Below, in pieces: positions 12,063-13,315 of a DNA stretch of 13,315 nucleotides. The notes under the pieces were generated by a model. It searched no databases. It worked only from the letters and a program-made list of their open reading frames with translations, and was not told where the DNA came from. The stretch covers positions 1 to 13,315 of the forward strand of contig JBBTRU010000068.1 in the NCBI GenBank assembly GCA_038065015.1, in the 5' to 3' direction. Made by a program: the position numbers and the translations under genes. Origin of the DNA: CAIPSZ01 sp038065015. Its GTDB lineage: Bacteria; Patescibacteriota; Patescibacteriia; PEXW01. Within the stretch, counting starts at the first letter, position 1. Each line of letters begins with the position of its first letter.

Positions 12063-13315
12063 ATGACACCAACAGTAAACAAATTTACCTGGACCATTGG
12101 CGGCGCGGCAGGCGACGGCATTATGGTAACGGGCGCGATGCTGGCCAAGTATTGTACGCGCGCCGGGTTGTGGACCACCGACTACGCCGAGTATCCCAGC
12201 CTCATCCGCGGGGGCCACAACGTGCAGGTGGTGCAAGTGGATAGCGAGCAGATTTTCGAACACGATCAAGGCACGGAAATTTTGGTGGCCCTCAACGAAG
12301 AAACCGTCCGCCTGCACGGCGCGAGCCTCTCGCCGCACGGCGCGCTGGTTTTTGATAGCGGCAGACTCACCGTCACACCCGCGATGCTCGGCGACCGCAC
12401 GGATATCCAACTGGTACCTGTCCCGCTGGTTGACCTCGCGCTCAAAAATGGCGGCAAAGACCTCATGCGCAACACCGTTGCCCTCGGGGCGACACTCGCG
12501 TTACTGCAAGCCCCGCTCAAGCTCATTGAGGAGATATTTCAAGATACCTTTGGTGAGAAAGGGCAGAAAATTGTAGACGTGAACGTGCAAACCTGCCGCG
12601 CCGGGTACGAGCACGTTCAGGCAGCGGTGAAAGATTTTCCCTGGCGTATTAATCCCGCTCCCCAAGCCCCGCGCATGGTTATTGGCGGCAACGACGCGCT
12701 CTCGCTTGGCTTTTTGCACGGCGGCTTGAAATTCTACGCGGCCTACCCCATGACGCCAGCTTCATCCATCCTCACCACGCTGGCCGAACTGGCGCCGACG
12801 TACAAGCACGTTACCAAACACGCCGAGGATGAAATTGCTGCGGTAAACCTAGCCATTGGCGCCTCGTTTGCAGGTGTGCGCGCCGCGTGCGGCACATCCG
12901 GTGGGGGTTTTTGCCTTATGACCGAAGGCCTCGGCATGGCCGCTATTACCGAAACGCCACTCGTCATTGTCGACGCGCAGCGGCCCGGACCCGCCACTGG
13001 CCTGCCAACCTGGACCGAGCAAGCCGACTTGCGGTTTGTCATGCACGCCGGGCAAGGGGAGTTTGCCCGCGTGGTCGTTGCCCCGGGCGACCCCACCCAA
13101 GCCTTTCAAGAAGCGGCGCGCAGTTTGCAGATTGCCGAGCACGGCCAGTTGCCGGTTATTATTCTCACCGATAAGTACTTAGCCGAAAGCCACTGGAGTA
13201 CAGCCATGTTCGACCGCTCGCTCGTGCAGGTGCAGCGCGGCGGCTTCGTGGCCCCGCATGAGCACGGCCCGGGCCCGTGGTACGAGCGGTACGGCGATAC
13301 GCCTTCGGGTATAAC
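12063..13315 (+). CDS. 2-oxoacid:ferredoxin oxidoreductase, fused gamma-alpha subunit (3'-truncated by window)
   Basis: These are the first 417 residues of the alpha chain of a 2-oxoacid:acceptor oxidoreductase (KorA-like), which decarboxylates a 2-oxoacid to acyl-CoA and passes electrons to ferredoxin. Residues 10-190 form the gamma-type domain: GGAAGDGI (13-20), YPSLIRGGHN (44-53) and CoA-loop features. From about 205 the alpha pyrimidine-binding domain follows: YPMTPASSI (228-236), EDEIAAVNLAIGASFAGVRA (255-274), GTSGGGFCLMTEGLG (277-291) and RPGPATGLPTWTEQADL (307-323). This gamma-alpha order is that of KorA-type enzymes; pyruvate, 2-oxoglutarate and branched-chain substrates cannot be told apart. 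The beta subunit that binds thiamine diphosphate is expected just downstream, outside the window. The start at 12063 gives the family N-terminus. Next to the acyl-CoA synthetase, it suggests 2-oxoacid fermentation with ATP gain. Confidence 0.93.
   Translation, partial: MTPTVNKFTWTIGGAAGDGIMVTGAMLAKYCTRAGLWTTDYAEYPSLIRGGHNVQVVQVDSEQIFEHDQGTEILVALNEETVRLHGASLSPHGALVFDSGRLTVTPAMLGDRTDIQLVPVPLVDLALKNGGKDLMRNTVALGATLALLQAPLKLIEEIFQDTFGEKGQKIVDVNVQTCRAGYEHVQAAVKDFPWRINPAPQAPRMVIGGNDALSLGFLHGGLKFYAAYPMTPASSILTTLAELAPTYKHVTKHAEDEIAAVNLAIGASFAGVRAACGTSGGGFCLMTEGLGMAAITETPLVIVDAQRPGPATGLPTWTEQADLRFVMHAGQGEFARVVVAPGDPTQAFQEAARSLQIAEHGQLPVIILTDKYLAESHWSTAMFDRSLVQVQRGGFVAPHEHGPGPWYERYGDTPSGI

Noticed and set aside
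1..13315. CRISPR arrays, tRNA or rRNA genes, transposases, phage or toxin-antitoxin genes
   Set aside because: I looked for regularly spaced repeats, cloverleaf-type sequence, and hallmark protein motifs on both strands and saw none.

Overview
The window reads as a gene-dense stretch of a bacterial chromosome with every gene on the + strand and G+C in the high fifties by eye. The standard code fits: TGA is a genuine stop in several genes. Promoters are of bacterial sigma-70 type. I infer an anaerobic fermenter, possibly of the Patescibacteria (CPR). The reasons are very tight packing, near absence of Shine-Dalgarno sequences, apparently leaderless starts, an ADP-forming acyl-CoA synthetase beside a ferredoxin-dependent 2-oxoacid oxidoreductase, and a small protein of a type I associate with that group. 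This placement comes from memory and is only moderately secure.

Region 1 (1-6527) is a glycolytic operon. It holds the 3' end of phosphoglycerate kinase, enolase, two tandem but clearly different cofactor-independent phosphoglycerate mutases, and a membrane-anchored surface protein with Ig-like repeats and a C39-type cysteine peptidase domain. Junctions are 5-nt and 3-nt gaps and two 8-nt overlaps, so the genes are probably co-transcribed. Both mutases keep all catalytic residues I could map.

Region 2 (6528-8618) starts with a 116-nt spacer. The spacer carries a REP/MITE-like palindromic element and a good promoter placed so that the transcript would start almost on the ATG of a MacB/FtsX-type ABC permease. 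The cognate ATPase follows after 4 nt.

Region 3 (8619-9080) is a one-gene unit. A 110-aa protein of unknown function has the only strong Shine-Dalgarno sequence in the window and is followed by a strong intrinsic terminator.

Region 4 (9081-12046) is a second coupled unit with its own promoter: a CYTH-domain protein, a fused ADP-forming acyl-CoA synthetase, and a 93-aa uncharacterised protein. All are joined by 4-nt ATGA overlaps.

Region 5 (12047-13315) has an extended -10 promoter directly before a fused gamma-alpha subunit of a 2-oxoacid:ferredoxin oxidoreductase, cut by the window end.

Together the metabolic genes cover 1,3-bisphosphoglycerate to phosphoenolpyruvate, then (with a pyruvate-forming step not in the window) 2-oxoacid to acyl-CoA and acyl-CoA to acid plus ATP. 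No stretch over 300 nt lacks a gene; the longest spacers are 116, 101 (or 86, depending on the CYTH start) and 86 nt. I saw no tRNA, rRNA, CRISPR array or transposase gene. I found no clear candidate for a wholly new defence or mobile system. The most unusual items are the paired mutases, the leaderless-type starts, the interspersed repeat and the unassigned small proteins.
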